Shown here: one piece after another, positions 1 to 9,163 of the stretch | Position numbering within the stretch: position 1 is the first letter of the stretch | How the letters are laid out: each line of letters starts with the position of its first letter | From: Acidobacteriota bacterium | GTDB taxonomy: Bacteria > Acidobacteriota > Blastocatellia > RBC074 | Direction: 5' to 3' | Length of the DNA: 33,325 bases | Assembly: GCA_016789605.1 (NCBI GenBank) | Contig: JAEUQO010000105.1 | Coordinates: 1 to 33,325, forward strand | The notes under the pieces: generated by a model | Seen by the model: the letters and a program-made list of their open reading frames with translations, nothing else | The model's database searches: none | Told to the model about the DNA's origin: nothing | Position numbers and translations under genes: made by a program

Positions 1-486
1 AGGCATCCCAGCCGTCGCTGTGTCCGATGCGCGCCTGTGCCAGCCAGCTTTCGATCAACCGCTGGCATTGGCGCATTGCTGAATGGTCGCCGCCTTCGTC
101 GAATGCACGCGCACACCACAACGCATACGGAAAATAGTGCAGCTGGTAATTCCACAGATGGCTTTCGTAACGCTGATTCCAGTCAAGCGGGGCCAGCGTC
201 AAGGTTCGGCTCAGAAACGTGAACCGGTTGGTTTGCAAGTCGGTGATTCGTTCTGACAGTTGGCTGAGCGGTGGTGTCAGATGCGGAAACGAGTTTTCAA
301 ACAGCGTACGCAAGGCCGCCAGGGTTTGCGGCGAAGCTGGCGGCGCATGGTCATCAGCGGCAATCCAGCGCGCTGTCAGCGATGGCCGGGCGCGATACAG
401 GCGAAATTGCGCCAGACGCCAGGGGCGATATAGCAACTGCTCCCAGCGCAAATAGCGCAGCGTGCGGAGCGCCAATAGCAAATTCA
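1..486 (-). CDS. Heparinase II/III family protein, N-terminal part (3' end outside window)
   Basis: The frame is open from base 1 up to an in-frame stop at 517-519. I chose the TTG start at 484-486 because AGGA lies 7 nt upstream and no ATG is available. The roughly 162 visible residues begin LNLLLALRTLRYLRWEQLLY and later contain SHLWNYQLHYFPYAL and an ending DGWDA. This matches the helical N-terminal toroid region of heparinase II/III-like (alginate-lyase-like) proteins found in polysaccharide loci. There is no signal peptide in the visible N-terminus. The family cleaves uronate-containing polysaccharides by beta-elimination, but the catalytic part lies beyond base 1, so activity cannot be judged. 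It follows the esterase gene by 30 bp and is the last visible gene of the operon-like run. Family assignment is good; the exact start is less certain because CTG/TTG codons at 507-516 are alternatives. Confidence 0.8.
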
Positions 487-516
487 AAAAAGAGTCCTGT
501 CGTGCAACAGCGCCAG

Positions 517-1260
517 CTATTGCTTGAAGTTGTACTGTTGAAACTTCGGTTCGGCTGGCAGTTCGTGCGGGCGCAAAAATGTCCAAACCTGTTCGTTGAG
601 TTTGGCCGCGATGGCGTAATAGTTGTGATCGTGGCCTTTCAATTCGACGACTTCGACCGGCAACTCATGATCGTCAAAGACTTCTTTGGTGTCGCGCACC
701 ATTTGCAGGGAGTAATACTGGTCTTTGGTGCCGATATAGATGGCAAAGGCGATTTTGCGCTGCACATAATCAAGGAACGAATACAGCTCTGGTTGCAACG
801 CTCCGGCATGCACCGCGACGGCGGCAAAATATTCTGATTCGAGCAAGCCCATCTGCAACGCGAATTCCGCGCCTGCCGAATGTCCAAACAAATAGACGCG
901 CCGGGTATTGATCGAAAAGCGCGTTTTGAGAGCTTCGACCAGTTCGCGCAAAAATTCTGGTCCATCATCTGGAATGTTCCAGGTTTGCGCAACTTTGGCA
1001 TCCGGTCCCACGACAATGAGACCTTGTTTCGTTGCCAGGTCTTTCCATTGTTCAACCTGTGACAATCCGTTACGGCCCGATCCGTGCAAGGCGATCAGCA
1101 GCGGCGCGGGTTTTCCCGCTTCAAGCGTGCTGGGGACAAACAGATAGTACGTGCGTTTCCTGCCCTGGGAAATGAGCGTTTCCTTGACGATTTTGTCCGC
1201 CGCCAATGCGGCAGGCGCGGCAAACAAACAGAGCAGCAACAATGCAAACAATCGTTTCAT
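517..1260 (-). CDS. Secreted alpha/beta-hydrolase esterase, PHB depolymerase/feruloyl esterase-like
   Basis: This 247-aa protein has a clear signal peptide (MKRLFALLLLCLFAAPAALA, likely cleavage near residue 20). The fold signs are those of LpqC/PHB-depolymerase-like esterases: LIALHGSG (oxyanion region, about 55-62), nucleophile elbow GHSAG with Ser128, a candidate Asp180 in GTKDQYY, and His210/His212 in GHDHNYY. The ATG at 1260 is preferred because GAGGA sits just upstream; a TTG at 1272 would give four extra residues and overlap the upstream gene. It lies 8 bp downstream of the bi-domain oxidoreductase. In this context it may remove acyl groups from the exported polysaccharide, which is inference. 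A carbohydrate esterase role is preferred over polyester depolymerisation because of the locus, but the substrate cannot be read from sequence. Confidence 0.85.
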   Translation of the reverse strand: MKRLFALLLLCLFAAPAALAADKIVKETLISQGRKRTYYLFVPSTLEAGKPAPLLIALHGSGRNGLSQVEQWKDLATKQGLIVVGPDAKVAQTWNIPDDGPEFLRELVEALKTRFSINTRRVYLFGHSAGAEFALQMGLLESEYFAAVAVHAGALQPELYSFLDYVQRKIAFAIYIGTKDQYYSLQMVRDTKEVFDDHELPVEVVELKGHDHNYYAIAAKLNEQVWTFLRPHELPAEPKFQQYNFKQ

Positions 1261-1268
1261 GCCGATCC

Positions 1269-3419
1269 TCAACGGGTTGATGCGTCGTCTGGCCAGTGAA
1301 TGGCTTGCGGCTGACCGGTACTGAGCGCGTCATTGATGCGCAACGTGGTCAAGGTTGTGAGCAGCAAGCTGCGCCAGGCGATGGGCATTTCGTTACCCTG
1401 GCGGATGGCAGCGACGAAAGCCGCCAGTTCCTGATCAAAACCTTTGTCTTGCGTCAGCCGCTTACTTTGTTTGCGCTTGCCAGCGTGCCACATTTCCAGC
1501 GCGCGGAAATCATCGAGCACGGCGACGCGTCCGCCGCCATAAATTTCGACGCGTTCTTTGGGAAAGGCGCGGTCGCCTTGCGCCAGGTAGTTGATGTTGC
1601 CGACCGAACCGTCGCTCATTTTGAGGATGACGGTCAGGGTGTCGGCTCCGGCGGCGCTTTGATAGGCAAAAACTTCGACCGGTTCGGCGTCGGTCAGGAA
1701 TTGCAGGTAATCCACAAAATGGCAGACTTCGCCCAACACGCGCCCGCCGCCTTCGGCCTGTTGGATCCAGCTTTCTTTGGGAATCTCGCCGGCATTGACG
1801 CGATAGGTGACGGCGAGCGATTCCGTATTGCGGAAAAACTCTTTCAATTCCGCAGACAGGGAAGAAAAGCGACGATTGAATCCGACCAGCACACGGCCAT
1901 TGGTTTGGGTGACAGCCGCCGCCACGTCTTGCAACTCTGTTTCGCTAAGGGCCAGCGGCTTTTCGACAAAAACGGTTTTGTTTGCGCGCACGGCCTCAGC
2001 GGTCAAACGCGCGTGCGTGTCATGTCGTGTCGCAATCAGAATTGTGTTGAGGTCTTCGCGTTGTAACAATTCCCGGTAATCTGTCGTGCAAAGGGCGAAC
2101 CCATATTGTTCGCCAATTGCCTTGGCGTTGCGTCCGGTTGCGGTGGCAATGCCTGTCAGGCTGACCTGGGAAAGTTTGGCCAGACGCGGCAACAAAACGC
2201 TTTTGGCGAAATTGCCTGCGCCAATGACACCCAGGCGAATGTCAGCAGTTGTGCGTGCAGCATTCAGCGCGACGGTTTTGGTTGCGGCTGTTTGCGTATC
2301 AGCATAAGTCAGCAAGACGCCCAGGAAGTTTTCGCGGCTTTTGCCCGTGATGATGTCATAGGCGGTTTCGGCTTGCGCGATGGGAAATCGGTGTGTGATG
2401 AGCGGAGCCAGTTGCACGGCTTTCGTCGCCACCAGCCGCAAAAATTCCTGCATGTTGCGCCGCTCTGTCCAGCGCACATAACCGACGGGGTAATCAACGC
2501 CTTGCTCTTCGTATTGTTTGTCGTAGCGGCCCGGCCCGTATGAACGCGACAAACGCAATTGCAGTTCTTTTTCGTAATAGGCTTTGCGCGGCACATCCAT
2601 TTTGACCGCGCCGATCATCGCCACAATCGCCCGGTCGCGTGCAATGACGCCCGCCAGTTCAATCGGATCGTTTGTGTCTGCCGCCGCCGCCACAAGCACT
2701 GCATCCGCGCCATATCCGTCGGTGAATTGTGCGATGGCGGCTTGCACATCTTCAGTGCGCAACACGGCGGCGTCTGCGCCCAGCGTTCGTGCCAGCGCGA
2801 TCTTGGTCGGGTCGAGGTCAATGCCGATGACGCGGCAACCAGCGGCCTTGAGCAATTGCACGCTCAGTTGTCCGAGCAACCCCAGACCAATGACCGCGAC
2901 GCTTTCACCGAGTTTGACTTCAGCCGTACGCACACCTTGCAACGCGATTGCTCCCAACGTGACAAACGCTGCTTCGTCAAAACTGACACCATCAGGGATT
3001 TTCACCGTCAGGTTTTTCGGCACAAAGACAGTTTCGGCGTGCGAGGCATAGGTCATTCCGGCACAGGCCACGCGGTCACCGACGCGAAACTCTTCCGCGC
3101 CGCGCCCGACTTCGCGCACTACGCCCGCACAGCTATACCCCAGCGGTAACGGCGCATCCAGCCGCGCTTTGACGGTGTTGATGGTGGCCAGCAATCCATC
3201 GCGGCGCAATTTGGTCAGCACCTGACGCACCAGATCAGGGCGCTCTTTGGCTTTGGCGGCCAGCGATTTTTGCGCGAATTCGATTGCCATTTTTTCGGTG
3301 CCCGCGCTGATCAGCGAGGCCGCGTTTTGCACCAGCACACCGCCGCGTTGGCAGATCGTTTCGGGCACGTCGTCTACTTTGAGCACGCCCGTGCGGAAAT
3401 TTTGCAAGACTTGTTTCAT
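1269..3419 (-). CDS. Bi-domain oxidoreductase: MDR alcohol dehydrogenase-like plus Gfo/Idh/MocA
   Basis: This 716-aa fusion has two Rossmann domains. Residues 1-375 resemble the medium-chain dehydrogenase family (GYSCAGVV at 94-101, GDRVACAG, and nucleotide-binding GLGLLG at 178-183). The usual catalytic zinc Cys region reads SLISAGTEKM, so classical zinc dehydrogenase chemistry is doubtful. Residues 395-710 are a Gfo/Idh/MocA oxidoreductase with GVIGAGNFA at 397-405, the EKP motif at 486-488 and a GGRVLGEVCHFVDY segment around 558-571 with a candidate catalytic His567. Such fusions are recurrent members of exopolysaccharide loci next to heparinase-family genes; their sugar substrate is generally not established. 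The 13-bp gap from the asparagine synthase and weak Shine-Dalgarno suggest translation within one transcript. NAD(P)-dependent oxidation or epimerisation of an activated or polymeric sugar is the likely role. Confidence 0.9.
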   Translation of the reverse strand: MKQVLQNFRTGVLKVDDVPETICQRGGVLVQNAASLISAGTEKMAIEFAQKSLAAKAKERPDLVRQVLTKLRRDGLLATINTVKARLDAPLPLGYSCAGVVREVGRGAEEFRVGDRVACAGMTYASHAETVFVPKNLTVKIPDGVSFDEAAFVTLGAIALQGVRTAEVKLGESVAVIGLGLLGQLSVQLLKAAGCRVIGIDLDPTKIALARTLGADAAVLRTEDVQAAIAQFTDGYGADAVLVAAAADTNDPIELAGVIARDRAIVAMIGAVKMDVPRKAYYEKELQLRLSRSYGPGRYDKQYEEQGVDYPVGYVRWTERRNMQEFLRLVATKAVQLAPLITHRFPIAQAETAYDIITGKSRENFLGVLLTYADTQTAATKTVALNAARTTADIRLGVIGAGNFAKSVLLPRLAKLSQVSLTGIATATGRNAKAIGEQYGFALCTTDYRELLQREDLNTILIATRHDTHARLTAEAVRANKTVFVEKPLALSETELQDVAAAVTQTNGRVLVGFNRRFSSLSAELKEFFRNTESLAVTYRVNAGEIPKESWIQQAEGGGRVLGEVCHFVDYLQFLTDAEPVEVFAYQSAAGADTLTVILKMSDGSVGNINYLAQGDRAFPKERVEIYGGGRVAVLDDFRALEMWHAGKRKQSKRLTQDKGFDQELAAFVAAIRQGNEMPIAWRSLLLTTLTTLRINDALSTGQPQAIHWPDDASTR

Positions 3420-3432
3420 CGGATAAGAAGGA

Positions 3433-5373
3433 TCAGGCGCTGGCGGTCGCGCGCGGCACAGCCGCGGCGGTAAAGGGCAACGCGCCCGTCAGATATTTGC
3501 GATACCAGGTATCAAAGATCAACACCGCAAACAGCTCATAGGCATTGTCGCGTTGACCGCGCCGGTGTTCTTCGCGCAGTTGCTGTAAATAGTCGTAAGC
3601 GAAAATGCCTTCGCGCTCGACATATGCGCGCGGCAATCGTTCGTCGAAATAACGATCCAGTTTGGTGCGCATCCAGCGACCCAACGGTACGTTGAAGCCT
3701 TTTTTCGGTACGCGCAAATTTTCTGCCGGGATCAGGTCCGCAAACGTTTGCCGCAAGATTTGTTTGCTGCCCGCGCGGTTCAGTTTCAGGTGAAAGGGGA
3801 TGCGAAACGCCAGCTCGACGACGCGTGGATCAAGAAAGGGCACGCGCAATTCCAGCGCCCAGGCCATGCTGGTTTTGTCTGAATACTCCAGCAGGTTGTC
3901 GGGCAGGAAGGTTTCGACATCCAGATAGGAAAAGCGATTGCCGTCATCCCACGTGCGCGGCAAATGCGCCAGGTGTGATTGCAACACGCGATGCGCCGCC
4001 GCAGGTTGTTTTTCGCGAGAACGCAGCAACTGTGTCTTGCGCTCTTCGTCCAGGTAATACACCCATTTCAGATATTGCCGCGCCGGATCGCGGTCCAGGC
4101 CGCTGAGCAGCGCGCGAATGCGATGCCAGCGCCGGTCGGCAAACGAATCCTGCACGCGCGACAATGCCGCCAGTCCTGCCTTGGCTGCCGCACGGGGAAC
4201 CAACCGCAAATACTTCATGGCTTGCACTGCGCGATAACGCGGATAACCGCCGAAGAGTTCATCACCGCCCGCGCCTGAAAGCGCCACGGTCACCGATTGT
4301 TTGGTGTAACGCGACAACAGATACGTCAGAAAAAAGGTCGTGTTGCCAAACGGCTGATCGAAGCATTCGACCAGGTCCAGCATGTCTTCCGGTTGTGACA
4401 GATCAATCGGCAATTCGTGATGTTCCGTGCCGAATCGGTCTGCGACGCGGCGCGCTTCGTGGCGCTCGTCGTAATAATCCATGCCCGGTTCATCAAACAG
4501 CACGGTGAAGGTTTTGACCGGTTGCGCGGCGTGTTGCGCCATCAATCCGACAATCAAATTCGAATCAATGCCGCCTGACAGGAATGCGCCCAGCGGTACG
4601 TCACTGACCATTTGTTGGCGCACAGCGTCGGCAAACAAGGGGCGCAATTCTTCTCGTAACTCTTGCGCATTGGCTTTCGGCTGATGGTTGCCCCAGAGGG
4701 CGACATCCCAGTACCGTTCGAGGCGCACGATGCGTCGCGCACGCAGGTCGTATTCCAACCAGTGTGCCGGCGGCAGTTGTTGCACTCCGCGAAAGATTGT
4801 TTGCGGCGCAGGTACAAACAGAAACGAGAAAAAATCGTGCGCCGACTGCCAATCAAGCTCCGGTGTGTAATGGCCAGAAGCCAGAATCGCTTTGATCTCT
4901 GAGCCGAAAATCAGTTTGCCGTTGGCTTCGGTGTAATAGAGCGGTTTGACGCCCAGGTGATCGCGCACCAAAAAGAGGCGTTCGCGCGTTGCGTCATACA
5001 ACGCGAGGGCAAATATGCCGTTGAGTTTGGCAAACGCTTTTGCTCCCAACTCTTCGTAAAGATGCAGGATGACTTCGGTGTCTGATTCCGACGCAAACCG
5101 ATGCCGCGCCGGATCAAGCGTCGCGCGCAATTCGCGGAAGTTATAAATCTCTCCGTTGAAACTCACCCAAACCGTGCCGTCTTCGTTTTGCATCGGCTGC
5201 CGTCCGCGCGGCGACAGATCGAGAATACTCAGGCGGCGATGTCCCAGCGCCAGATTGTGAGCCGGAAACACTGCGACGTCGCCGTCATCCGGTCCGCGAT
5301 GCCACAAACTCGCAGTCATGTGTTCAATGACGCGCGATTCTGTTGTTCCGGCAATGCCGCAAATACCACACAT
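3433..5373 (-). CDS. asnB: Asparagine synthase (glutamine-hydrolysing) family amidotransferase, copy 1
   Basis: This 646-aa class II amidotransferase starts MCGICGIAG, so Cys2 becomes the N-terminal nucleophile after Met removal. The glutaminase domain shows HRGPDD, NGEIYN (73-78) and SESDTEV. The synthetase domain has the PP-loop SGGIDS at 266-271, then SGAGGDELFGGYPRYRA and the C-terminal LRVPFLDPRVVE and PKKGFNVPLG motifs. All key motifs are intact, so it should hydrolyse glutamine and activate a carboxylate with ATP. In polysaccharide loci such proteins are often implicated in amidating sugar carboxylates rather than making free asparagine; that is inferred from context. A second, divergent copy lies at 21301-23187 in the same run. 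It begins 58 bp after the WaaE-like gene with no strong ribosome-binding site. Confidence 0.93.
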   Translation of the reverse strand: MCGICGIAGTTESRVIEHMTASLWHRGPDDGDVAVFPAHNLALGHRRLSILDLSPRGRQPMQNEDGTVWVSFNGEIYNFRELRATLDPARHRFASESDTEVILHLYEELGAKAFAKLNGIFALALYDATRERLFLVRDHLGVKPLYYTEANGKLIFGSEIKAILASGHYTPELDWQSAHDFFSFLFVPAPQTIFRGVQQLPPAHWLEYDLRARRIVRLERYWDVALWGNHQPKANAQELREELRPLFADAVRQQMVSDVPLGAFLSGGIDSNLIVGLMAQHAAQPVKTFTVLFDEPGMDYYDERHEARRVADRFGTEHHELPIDLSQPEDMLDLVECFDQPFGNTTFFLTYLLSRYTKQSVTVALSGAGGDELFGGYPRYRAVQAMKYLRLVPRAAAKAGLAALSRVQDSFADRRWHRIRALLSGLDRDPARQYLKWVYYLDEERKTQLLRSREKQPAAAHRVLQSHLAHLPRTWDDGNRFSYLDVETFLPDNLLEYSDKTSMAWALELRVPFLDPRVVELAFRIPFHLKLNRAGSKQILRQTFADLIPAENLRVPKKGFNVPLGRWMRTKLDRYFDERLPRAYVEREGIFAYDYLQQLREEHRRGQRDNAYELFAVLIFDTWYRKYLTGALPFTAAAVPRATASA

Positions 5374-5431
5374 AAATTGTCTTTACGCGAAACTGACGAA
5401 GCGTCTGTCCTGCGCCCGGTTTCAACCGATG

Positions 5432-6379
5432 CTAAGCGACGCCGTCTTTTGCCTGATCAATCGCCGATTGTTGAGACCTAGTCATCGGCTGGGAATTCGT
5501 CTTGCCGGATTGGCTCAGCAATTTCTGTTCATAGATTTTGGCGGAGATCACGGCTTCGTGCATTGTCATCAACGTGCAAAACAACAAACCCGGACGTCCG
5601 TCGAGAAACCCGCGTTTGATCACATACATCCACAGAAACCGCAGCAACGGACGAAATGGCAGACGCGCCCACCAACGTTTGATGAAGCGTTTGCGTTCGA
5701 CCGGAGAGCCAAAAAACGACGCGCCGATGTTCTGTGCGCCGGTCACGCCGTGCGCCAGATTGTGATAGACGCGCGCATCCCAGTTGGAATAGCGATTGTG
5801 TCGTTCGACGAAGTGATAGACGCTTTTGAAATCTTCGTGCAATAGATCGTGTTGCAAATAAGCGGCGCGTCCTTGCAACACGACATGCTCGTGCACTTCG
5901 ACATCGCCCGCGTTTTCGACGTCTTCGGCGTCGAGCCGTTCAAACCGTCCCAGCCGGTGTTTGAACAGCCGCATATTCCAGCTCGGATACCAGCCGCAAT
6001 GTTTGATCCAGCGACCCAGAAAGATCAGCTTACGGTTCAGGTAATAGCCGTCTGCGGCATCTGGGCGAGCCAGCACAGCGCGAATTTCTGTTTGTAGCTC
6101 AGGCGTCACGCGTTCGTCGGCGTCGAGCAACAACACCCATTCGTGTTTCAGCGGCAACTGTTGCAACGCCCAGTTTTTCTTTTTGGGGAATCCGCCGTGG
6201 TAGGAAAACTGTGCGACTTGCGCGCCGTGTTGTTGCGCGATTTCGGGCGTTTGGTCCGTGCTGTGCGAATCCACCACCCATACTTCGTCGGCCCAGGCGA
6301 CGCTGGCCAGACAGGCCGCCAGATTGCGCGCTTCGTTTTTGACCGGAATGATGACTGACAACGGCGTTTTACTGAGCAT
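5432..6379 (-). CDS. Family 2 glycosyltransferase, WaaE/KdtX-like
   Basis: This 315-aa cytoplasmic or membrane-associated GT2 begins with LSVIIPVKNEARNL. It carries DEVWVVDSHSTDQT, GFPKKKNWAL and the metal/nucleotide-sugar motif LLLDADERV (DADE at 86-89). The GFPKKKNWAL and DADERV signatures, and the C-terminal RGFLDGRPGLLF, are those of the WaaE/KdtX-like subfamily that adds glucose to LPS inner core in enterobacteria. The acceptor here is more likely the locus repeat unit. The gene overlaps the preceding GT4 gene by 11 bp (6369-6379), implying coupled translation. The last 25 or so residues are polar, Gln/Ser-rich and probably disordered. The family is certain; donor and linkage are unknown. 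Confidence 0.92.
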   Translation of the reverse strand: MLSKTPLSVIIPVKNEARNLAACLASVAWADEVWVVDSHSTDQTPEIAQQHGAQVAQFSYHGGFPKKKNWALQQLPLKHEWVLLLDADERVTPELQTEIRAVLARPDAADGYYLNRKLIFLGRWIKHCGWYPSWNMRLFKHRLGRFERLDAEDVENAGDVEVHEHVVLQGRAAYLQHDLLHEDFKSVYHFVERHNRYSNWDARVYHNLAHGVTGAQNIGASFFGSPVERKRFIKRWWARLPFRPLLRFLWMYVIKRGFLDGRPGLLFCTLMTMHEAVISAKIYEQKLLSQSGKTNSQPMTRSQQSAIDQAKDGVA

Positions 6380-7580
6380 GGTGATTTTGCAACAGACGAG
6401 AGATCAGACTTTCCAATTGTTCGACGTGCGCGTCCCAGGAAAACTGCTGGCTGCGTGTCAGCCCACGTGTGCGCAAGGTTTGGTGCAATGTCGAATCCGT
6501 CAGCACGCGCATCGCTTGTTGCGCCAGCGCCCGTTCGTCAAACACGTCGAAATACACGGCGGCATCCGCACAGACTTCGCGATGCACGGGCAAATCCGCC
6601 GAAACGACTGGCAACCCCGCTGCCATCGCTTCGACCAGCGGATGCCCAAAGCTTTCTGAATACGACGGGCAAACAAACAGGTCACAGACGCGGTACAAAT
6701 GATGCAACTGTTCGTACGGCACACCGCCCAGCAGCGCGAGGCAATCCTGTACGCCGAGCCGTTCGATCAGTTCGGCGGCTGTGGTGGCGTCATAGCCGCC
6801 ATAAATAGCCCCACGCCGTATGTCTGTCGTTAGCACCAACTGTATGTCTTCGCCGCGTTGTTCGCGCAGCAAGTTGCGCAGGTGCGGCAACGCGCGCAAC
6901 AGAGTTTCAAAGTTACGAAAGTAATTGTAGTGGCTGACATAGAGCACTCGGCGACACTGTGAGCGCAAATCCAGCTTGGCCCACTGCGTTTCCGGCAGCG
7001 GCTCAGGTCGTGCGCTGAAACGCGCGGCGTCAAAGCCAAACGGCAGCGCTTCAATCTGAATGTCTTCCAGCCCTTGTTGCGTGCGAATGCGTTCGGCAAA
7101 CGCGGTGGTCGGCGTGACGTTCAAGGTTGCTTGTCGAATAGAGCGGCGCGCGAGCCAGCTTTTGGCTTGATGAGCTGCCAACAAACCGTACTGTTTGCGT
7201 TGGCGTAAATCGCGCACAAAGTCCGCCGAAAAATAGAGATCGTTGCGATTAAAAAGCAATTGCGGCACCGGCGAGGCAAACAGCGCAAAATTGCCGAGCG
7301 AAACGAGCGCCTGAATTTTGCGTGCCTGGATGAAGTGGCGTAATGCCGTCTGTTCCCACCACAGGCGTTTCAGCAAACCACCCTGCAAAGAGATGGTTTC
7401 GATTTGTACTTCCGCCCCGGCAAACGGCGCGTAATCGCTTAGGTGTTCGGGCGGCGCCAGCACGACGTAACGATGCCTGGCCGTATGGCGCTGCAACCGC
7501 GGCAGCACATTGCGCAGGTAGGTGATGCCTCCGCCAGCCGTCGAAGCCAGCGCATTCAGCAAGACGGCTGTCTTGCTCAT
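6369..7580 (-). CDS. Family 4 glycosyltransferase (GT-B), copy A
   Basis: This 403-aa protein has a GT-B fold layout. The N-terminal acceptor half carries the Gly-rich loop TAGGGITYLRNVLP (14-27). The C-terminal donor half has VSHYNYFRNFETLLRAL, LGGVPYEQLHHLYRVCDLFV and the E-x7-E motif ESFGHPLVE (309-317), followed by AGLPVVSADLPVHREV. These are typical retaining GT4 features. The start ATG at 7578-7580 overlaps the stop of the GT39-like gene as ATGA, and its own 3' end overlaps the WaaE-like gene, so it is translationally tied on both sides. The donor sugar cannot be read from sequence; several GT4 enzymes of this type use GDP- or UDP-sugars. Confidence 0.92.
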   Translation of the reverse strand: MSKTAVLLNALASTAGGGITYLRNVLPRLQRHTARHRYVVLAPPEHLSDYAPFAGAEVQIETISLQGGLLKRLWWEQTALRHFIQARKIQALVSLGNFALFASPVPQLLFNRNDLYFSADFVRDLRQRKQYGLLAAHQAKSWLARRSIRQATLNVTPTTAFAERIRTQQGLEDIQIEALPFGFDAARFSARPEPLPETQWAKLDLRSQCRRVLYVSHYNYFRNFETLLRALPHLRNLLREQRGEDIQLVLTTDIRRGAIYGGYDATTAAELIERLGVQDCLALLGGVPYEQLHHLYRVCDLFVCPSYSESFGHPLVEAMAAGLPVVSADLPVHREVCADAAVYFDVFDERALAQQAMRVLTDSTLHQTLRTRGLTRSQQFSWDAHVEQLESLISRLLQNHHAQ

Positions 7581-9163
7581 TGCGTGGTTCCCGCCGTTTG
7601 CGTTGGCGCGTCGTTTATCTGGAAGAGCGTGATGGTGTCGTCTCCGTTAGGCCAGCGCGCCACGACCGAACAGCGCTTCAGTGAAAATGCGCGCGCGTCA
7701 CGCACTTCGTCGGCACGGCTGCGCCACGGTTCAACGGCAATGATTTGTTCCAAGGGAAATTCCGGATCGAGCGCGCGTTGTAAATTGCCGTAAGCGACGA
7801 TGTAACGCCAGCCCAGCTTTTGCTGTTCGGCTTCCCAACCTGTCGGGCCAGTGGCAGGCAGCAATTTCACCTCCAGCGCGCGAAAGGGAAGGTACGGTTC
7901 GTGGGTGAAATCGCGATCCCAAAAGGCAAACCACAATCCGGCGCTGGCAAACACGGGCGCATCGGCGGGCACTTGTTGACGCAATTCCGCCAGTCGCGCT
8001 TGCAACGAAACTTCGTGTTGCGCTTTCCACTGCCACAACGCCAGGTTTCCCACATAAGCCAGCACCAGCAGCGCAAGCGCGCTTTGCGCCAGCCAGCGCG
8101 GTTGTACCAGCGACGCCGCGCGCGCCAGCCACAAGGCAAACAGCGGCCAGGCAAAAATCAAATACCAGCCGAACGAATTGCTCATCAGCGCGGCGGCAAT
8201 CAAAAACAAGCCCAGCCACACGCCGACCACGGCACGTTCCGCGCGGCTGCCTTTCCACAGCAACAGCGCGCCGCTGGCCAGCACGAAGAGGCCTTCGAGC
8301 AAATGACGATGTCCGCGCGCATGCCAAAACCAGTTCAAATATCGTTGCAGCTCTGCCTGGATTGCGCCCAGCAAACCGTGTTCGAAGATTTTGACGCCGT
8401 GCGTTGCCAGGCCGTGCAGCGCGGTTTGGCGACGGAAATCTTCCGGTTGCGGCCAGTAATGACGCGCCAGCCACCACACCACGCCGAGCAAGCCGCCCAC
8501 GGCATAAAGCAACGTTCCCCGCCAGAATTGCCGCCAGGTTGGTTTATGCAACAGCAACCAAAACAGCCAGGGCAACGGCGCCAGCAAAAATCCGTTGGGG
8601 TGAACATCGCCACCCAGACTCATCACAATACCCGCCAGCAACAGCCGCCACGTGATGCGTTCTGGTGAAGCGGGCGCGACCAGCCACATTGCCAGCAGCA
8701 GAAAGAACGTAAGTAGCAAATCCGGTCGCGCCGAATGCGCCGCGCTGAAAAATACACCGGCCAGACCGAGAAGCAGTGCGGCCAGCAAGCCGGTTTGCGC
8801 ATTCCACAAATTGCGGCCCAGCAAAAAGACCAACACCAGCACGCCAATGCCAACCACAAACGAAGGCAACAGCGCTGTTACAACATTCACGCCGACAAAG
8901 TGCATAAATACACCTTGCACGGCTGCGCCGATGTGGCCGAGCACATAAATGTCGCGGCCCATGCCCGCGACGTGTTTGTAGCCGGAAACGCCAGGTTTGC
9001 CAGTTTGCCAGATTTGATACCCGGCAGCGGCGTATGCGCCGTCATCATCGGTGGGAAAGGCGGGCACGCGTCCTAGCGTGAAGCCTTGATAGAGAATCAC
9101 CAACACCAGGCCCAGGCCACATAGCCAGGCGAGCCGGGACGCGAGCGGTTGGGGCTTGTTCAT
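7577..9163 (-). CDS. Membrane glycosyltransferase, GT39/ArnT-PMT-like (GT-C)
   Basis: This 528-aa polytopic protein has a first transmembrane helix at about 12-30. A periplasmic loop follows with the acidic cluster PTDDDGAYAAAG (Asp39-41), where GT-C enzymes carry their catalytic Asp. About ten more hydrophobic helices follow up to residue 385, then a soluble C-terminal domain of roughly 140 residues. SAAHSARPDLLLTF (about 138-151) resembles the conserved second-loop region of ArnT/PMT-like proteins. The family uses lipid-phosphate-linked sugars and transfers them on the periplasmic face. Here it may add a side-branch sugar to the repeat unit or polymer (inference). Both ends are ATGA 4-bp overlaps (7577-7580 and 9160-9163). 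An alternative is a DUF2029/GT87-type enzyme, but the DDD loop favours GT39. Confidence 0.8.
   Translation of the reverse strand: MNKPQPLASRLAWLCGLGLVLVILYQGFTLGRVPAFPTDDDGAYAAAGYQIWQTGKPGVSGYKHVAGMGRDIYVLGHIGAAVQGVFMHFVGVNVVTALLPSFVVGIGVLVLVFLLGRNLWNAQTGLLAALLLGLAGVFFSAAHSARPDLLLTFFLLLAMWLVAPASPERITWRLLLAGIVMSLGGDVHPNGFLLAPLPWLFWLLLHKPTWRQFWRGTLLYAVGGLLGVVWWLARHYWPQPEDFRRQTALHGLATHGVKIFEHGLLGAIQAELQRYLNWFWHARGHRHLLEGLFVLASGALLLWKGSRAERAVVGVWLGLFLIAAALMSNSFGWYLIFAWPLFALWLARAASLVQPRWLAQSALALLVLAYVGNLALWQWKAQHEVSLQARLAELRQQVPADAPVFASAGLWFAFWDRDFTHEPYLPFRALEVKLLPATGPTGWEAEQQKLGWRYIVAYGNLQRALDPEFPLEQIIAVEPWRSRADEVRDARAFSLKRCSVVARWPNGDDTITLFQINDAPTQTAGTTQ

Noticed and set aside
1084..3149. Several plus-strand open frames opposite the oxidoreductase and esterase
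   Set aside because: Codon phase and composition are those of complementary shadows; the minus-strand proteins have clear family motifs.
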